Shown here piece after piece: positions 5,666 to 7,373 of a stretch of DNA of 7,373 nucleotides. Under the pieces are notes generated by a model. It saw only the letters and a program-made list of their open reading frames with translations. It did no database searches and was not told the DNA's origin. Origin of the DNA: an uncultured Propionibacteriaceae bacterium. Its GTDB lineage: Bacteria; Actinomycetota; Actinomycetes; Propionibacteriales; Propionibacteriaceae. The translations under genes and the position numbers were made by a program. The stretch lies in the NCBI GenBank assembly GCA_945875065.1, contig CAMCJC010000120.1:1-7373 (forward strand). The letters are read 5' to 3'. The first letter of the stretch is position 1. Each line of letters opens with the position of its first letter.

Positions 5666-5765
5666 AGGGGTTGCTACAGGGGGCTTGTTCGACGAAGCGG
5701 CGGGGCTTGCACCGTGGACTGCGGTACCTGGTGCTGGTGGGCCGGGGGGAATCGAAGCCTGCCAT
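5664..5765 (-). CDS. Possible 33-residue leader peptide before the partner gene
   Basis: A short open frame, ATG at 5765-5763 to TAG at 5666-5664, coding for an Arg/Pro/Ser-rich peptide beginning MAGFDSPRP and ending QAPCSNP. A strong Shine-Dalgarno AAGGAGG lies at 5782-5776 (10 bases before the ATG). Its stop codon overlaps the AGGAG of the partner gene, so ribosomes finishing it would be placed at the next start, which suggests translational coupling. The same Shine-Dalgarno is 5 bases from a GTG at 5770 that reads in the partner-gene frame, so it may instead serve an N-terminally extended partner protein. No homologue is recognised and no matching ORF precedes copy 1. Confidence 0.3.
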   Translation of the reverse strand: MAGFDSPRPTSTRYRSPRCKPRRFVEQAPCSNP

Positions 5766-5799
5766 GTCACCTCGCCCTCCTTGCTCTGCGCCGAGTCTC

Positions 5800-5827
5800 A
5801 GCCTACTGCTCGGACCGGCTAGGCGAA
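5800..5827 (-). promoter_or_regulatory. Candidate promoter of the toxin-antitoxin-like island
   Basis: On the minus strand TTCGCC (5827-5822) and TAGGCT (5805-5800) are separated by 16 bases; TAGGCT fits the loose actinobacterial TAnnnT/TAGnnT -10 pattern. The -10 lies about 35 bases before the leader ATG at 5765. The -35 match is poor, so this is a weak call. Confidence 0.25.
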
Positions 5828-5980
5828 GCTGGTTAAGGCTGGATCGGCCGATTGGATGGTGGATCTGGGCATACGGCCGGCTATCGAATCCATGCCTCGC
5901 GGCTCCTATTGGCGAGAATTGTCCATTCGGCGGACAGTGGGTCGTGGCGTGATGGGGGAGGATGAGAGGGTCGAACAACG

Positions 5981-5987
5981 AAGGAGG
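5981..5987 (+). promoter_or_regulatory. Shine-Dalgarno site deciding the lipoprotein start
   Basis: AAGGAGG sits 4 bases before the ATG at 5992. It favours this start over the in-frame ATG at 5962, whose purine-rich upstream sequence is too close to it. The 5992 start also gives a normal-length signal peptide. Confidence 0.7.
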
Positions 5988-5991
5988 CACG

Positions 5992-6435
5992 ATGATCCGT
6001 GGAAGTGTGAGTGGTAGGGCGCGCGTAGCGGCCGGGGTGGCGGTGCTGGGGCTGGCGGCATCGACTCTGCTGGGGTGCAGCTCGGGACCCAAGGTCGACG
6101 GTACCTACTACAAGAAGGAGGCTAACGGTCGCTCCGATATCCTGGGACAGTTGTTGATCAAGGACGGCAAGCTGACGCATCACGAATACGAGTGCGAGGG
6201 GGTCTACGACGAGCCAGACGTCACCAGCACCGGAGAGTTCAACAAGGACCGCACGCAGGTGGTCTGGACGGTGGCCGGGGACGACACGCGGAACGACCGC
6301 ACTGGGACAGAGACATTCTCCACATCGGACACGTCAGTCACGATCGGGAAGGACATATACCTTCGCGAGGACTCCGAAGCCGGAAAGGCTCTGCTTTCAG
6401 AGTTCCAGGGGAAGTGCGCTAAACGCAAGGGATAG
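5992..6435 (+). CDS. Small secreted lipoprotein, unknown family
   Basis: A 147-residue protein with a lipoprotein signal peptide: positively charged n-region (Arg3, Arg9, Arg11), hydrophobic core at about 12-25 and lipobox LLGC with Cys29 as the lipidation site. The mature part, about 118 residues, starts with SSGPKVDGTYY and is hydrophilic with alternating beta-prone segments (GQLLIKDGKLTHHEYECEG, TQVVWTVAGDD, SVTIGKDIYL). Cys68 and Cys142 could form a disulphide outside the membrane. The layout resembles small extracytoplasmic beta-sheet lipoproteins of actinobacteria, but I do not recognise the family and give no function. It is transcribed alone, divergent from the toxin-antitoxin-like island, and ends at a strong hairpin. 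Confidence 0.88.
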   Translation: MIRGSVSGRARVAAGVAVLGLAASTLLGCSSGPKVDGTYYKKEANGRSDILGQLLIKDGKLTHHEYECEGVYDEPDVTSTGEFNKDRTQVVWTVAGDDTRNDRTGTETFSTSDTSVTIGKDIYLREDSEAGKALLSEFQGKCAKRKG

Positions 6436-6454
6436 GCGCAAACGGATGGCAGCC

Positions 6455-6485
6455 GGTCCCCGCAGGTACATGGCCTGCGGGGACC
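6455..6485. terminator. Perfect 12-bp hairpin, bidirectional terminator between convergent genes
   Basis: GGTCCCCGCAGG (6455-6466) and CCTGCGGGGACC (6474-6485) pair perfectly around a 7-base loop. It lies 19 bases after the lipoprotein stop codon and 12 bases after the stop of the convergent gene, as expected for a shared terminator. There is no T-tract on either side, as is usual in high-GC actinobacteria. Confidence 0.75.
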
Positions 6486-6497
6486 ACTCATCTTGGC

Positions 6498-7373
6498 CTA
6501 CCGCTGCGGTCTGGGCTGGGAGCCGCGCGGCCGCCGCTCCGGCTGTCCCACAGGCGCCTGCGGGGCTTTTGCCGGCTGCCGGTTGCCGCCCTGAGGCTGC
6601 CTCGGCTCCGGGGGCTGCTGAGGCTGCCGGGCGGGTTGAGGCTGTCTCGGCTCCGGGGGCTGTTGAGCCTGCCGGGCGGGTTGGGGCTGCTGCGGCTGCT
6701 TGGGCGGGTTAGTCGGGCGCGGGTTCTTCTGCAACGGTCGCTCGTTGCCCAGCTGCTTCTGGGGCGCCGAATGCGACAGGATGTTGGTCGGAGCACCCCG
6801 GCCTCCGCTCCGAGTGCCCGACCCGCTGGGGAACGCGTGCCCGCTGGAGCCGGATGCTACTGCGTTGGTCGAGCTCTCGACCGCGGCGGGCTCGGAACTG
6901 TTGTAGCCGAACTGTGTTCCGTGACCGCTGGAACTCAGCCCGCTGGAACCCGAGCCGCTACCGCTTGCGGCAGCCGAGCTGCTCGTGCTCGAGCCACTGC
7001 GGCCCGAGCCGCTAGTGCCGGAACTGGGCCCGCCACCGCCGGAGGCCCCCACTATCCCAGCGCCAGCCTTGCCGCCGTCAGAGACACCCTTGCTGTGGGC
7101 CTCGCTCGTGCCGGCTGCCTTGCCGTCGGTGTTGTAACCGAAGCTCCTCAGACCGCCGTTGCCCTTCACCTCGTTGGCGATCTCCTTGTCGGACTGCGAG
7201 CTTCCGGGCTTGGAGCCGTTCATACTGAGCGGGCTGCCGTCATCACCGTCGGAGGAACCGGTGCGGGGAGCCTCGTCGCTGCGGTGGCCGCCGCCGTGCG
7301 GTCCATCGTCGCCGGGTGGTCCGTCACCGCCGCCACCGTCGCCGGGCGGTCCATCGCCGCCGTTGGGCCCCGG
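6498..7373 (-). CDS. Large low-complexity Gly/Ser- and Pro/Gln-rich protein, C-terminal part (partial)
   Basis: The frame is open from the window edge (7373) to TAG at 6500-6498, giving 291 visible residues; the start is outside the window. An internal ATG at 7223 lacks a convincing ribosome-binding site and the coding pattern continues upstream of it, so it is probably not the start. In order: a Gly/Asp/Pro repeat (GDGPPGD units, 7293-7360), a short mixed segment (SDKEIANEVKGNGGLRSFGYN), a long Gly/Ser tract with a second FGYN (GTQFGYNSS), a more ordinary segment around APTNILSHSAPQKQLGNERP, then a basic Pro/Gln/Arg tail with two 15-residue repeats. No hydrophobic segment or catalytic motif is visible. 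The composition suggests a disordered C-terminal region of a larger surface, secreted or scaffold protein; which one cannot be told. Confidence 0.75.
   Translation of the reverse strand, partial: PGPNGGDGPPGDGGGGDGPPGDDGPHGGGHRSDEAPRTGSSDGDDGSPLSMNGSKPGSSQSDKEIANEVKGNGGLRSFGYNTDGKAAGTSEAHSKGVSDGGKAGAGIVGASGGGGPSSGTSGSGRSGSSTSSSAAASGSGSGSSGLSSSGHGTQFGYNSSEPAAVESSTNAVASGSSGHAFPSGSGTRSGGRGAPTNILSHSAPQKQLGNERPLQKNPRPTNPPKQPQQPQPARQAQQPPEPRQPQPARQPQQPPEPRQPQGGNRQPAKAPQAPVGQPERRPRGSQPRPQR
6593..6682. repeat. Two tandem 45-bp repeats coding a 15-residue Pro/Gln unit
   Basis: Units 6593-6637 and 6638-6682 differ at only three positions. On the minus strand they encode PARQ(A/P)QQPPEPRQPQ twice, in frame with the low-complexity protein, so copy-number change would keep the frame. 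Confidence 0.85.

Larger units (their letters stand above)
5654..5991. other. Intergenic region between divergent genes
   Basis: This 338-bp stretch separates the minus-strand toxin-antitoxin-like island from the plus-strand lipoprotein gene and must hold promoters for both. It contains the possible leader ORF and a candidate minus-strand promoter (5800-5827). A weak imperfect inverted repeat, TGTCC (5920-5924) with GGACA (5932-5936), lies upstream of the lipoprotein gene. I see no tRNA, no insertion-sequence end and no clear plus-strand -10/-35 pair. Confidence 0.5.

Noticed and set aside
5725..5765. tRNA 3'-end look-alike on the minus strand (TTCGATTCC followed by GGCCCACCA)
   Set aside because: The bases before TTCGATT cannot pair with those after it to form a T-stem, and no anticodon or D arm is found upstream. 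It might be a decayed tRNA end or attachment site, but no duplicate copy is present in the window.
5664..6092. A 142-codon minus-strand frame across the intergenic region and the lipoprotein start
   Set aside because: It overlaps the signal peptide of the lipoprotein in antisense, has no ribosome-binding site at its start, and lacks any domain. Only its last 33 codons have a plausible start signal and are listed as a possible leader.
6204..6491. A 95-codon minus-strand frame opposite the lipoprotein gene
   Set aside because: It is antisense to a gene with a clear lipobox and Shine-Dalgarno site and would run through the terminator hairpin.
6455..6682. CRISPR-like or short interspersed repeat array
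   Set aside because: The hairpin is a single inverted repeat and the 45-bp repeats are adjacent without spacers and code in frame, so there is no repeat-spacer structure.

Overview
The window looks like chromosomal DNA of a high-GC Gram-positive bacterium (Actinomycetota). The evidence is strong G/C bias at third codon positions, GTG starts with 4-base gene overlaps, a DesK/NarL-type two-component pair coupled to an ABC-2 exporter, and a Cys-lipoprotein. The genus cannot be fixed from the sequence.

Region 1 (1-3106, minus strand) is a compact four-gene operon read right to left: ABC exporter ATPase, ABC-2 permease, sensor histidine kinase and a NarL-family response regulator cut off by the window edge. 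The ATPase and permease are 14 bp apart. Permease/kinase and kinase/regulator each share a GTGA start-stop overlap. This is the usual architecture of an actinobacterial envelope-stress or drug-efflux module. A perfect CRP/GlxR-type palindrome (TGTGA-N6-TCACA) lies about 57 bp before the first gene.

Region 2 (3143-5991) is a lower-GC island holding a tandem duplication with a period of about 893 bp. Each copy is a small hypothetical gene (antitoxin position) followed by a zeta-toxin-like P-loop kinase, all on the minus strand. The upstream toxin copy is a clear pseudogene: a +1 frameshift in a G/C run, a 27-codon deletion over the predicted catalytic Asp, a second frameshift and loss of the C-terminal half. 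The downstream toxin copy is full length but has Phe in place of the Walker A Ser/Thr and no standard start codon for its N-terminal part. The small partner genes stay open in both copies but have unrelated C-terminal tails. The picture is a duplicated, apparently disarmed toxin-antitoxin-like locus. A 33-codon leader ORF with a good Shine-Dalgarno sequence runs into the ribosome-binding site of the first partner gene.

Region 3 (5992-7373) has a plus-strand gene for a small lipoprotein of unknown family. It ends at a perfect 12-bp hairpin that also serves the convergent minus-strand gene. That gene encodes the C-terminal part of a large, probably disordered Gly/Ser- then Pro/Gln/Arg-rich protein that continues beyond the window.
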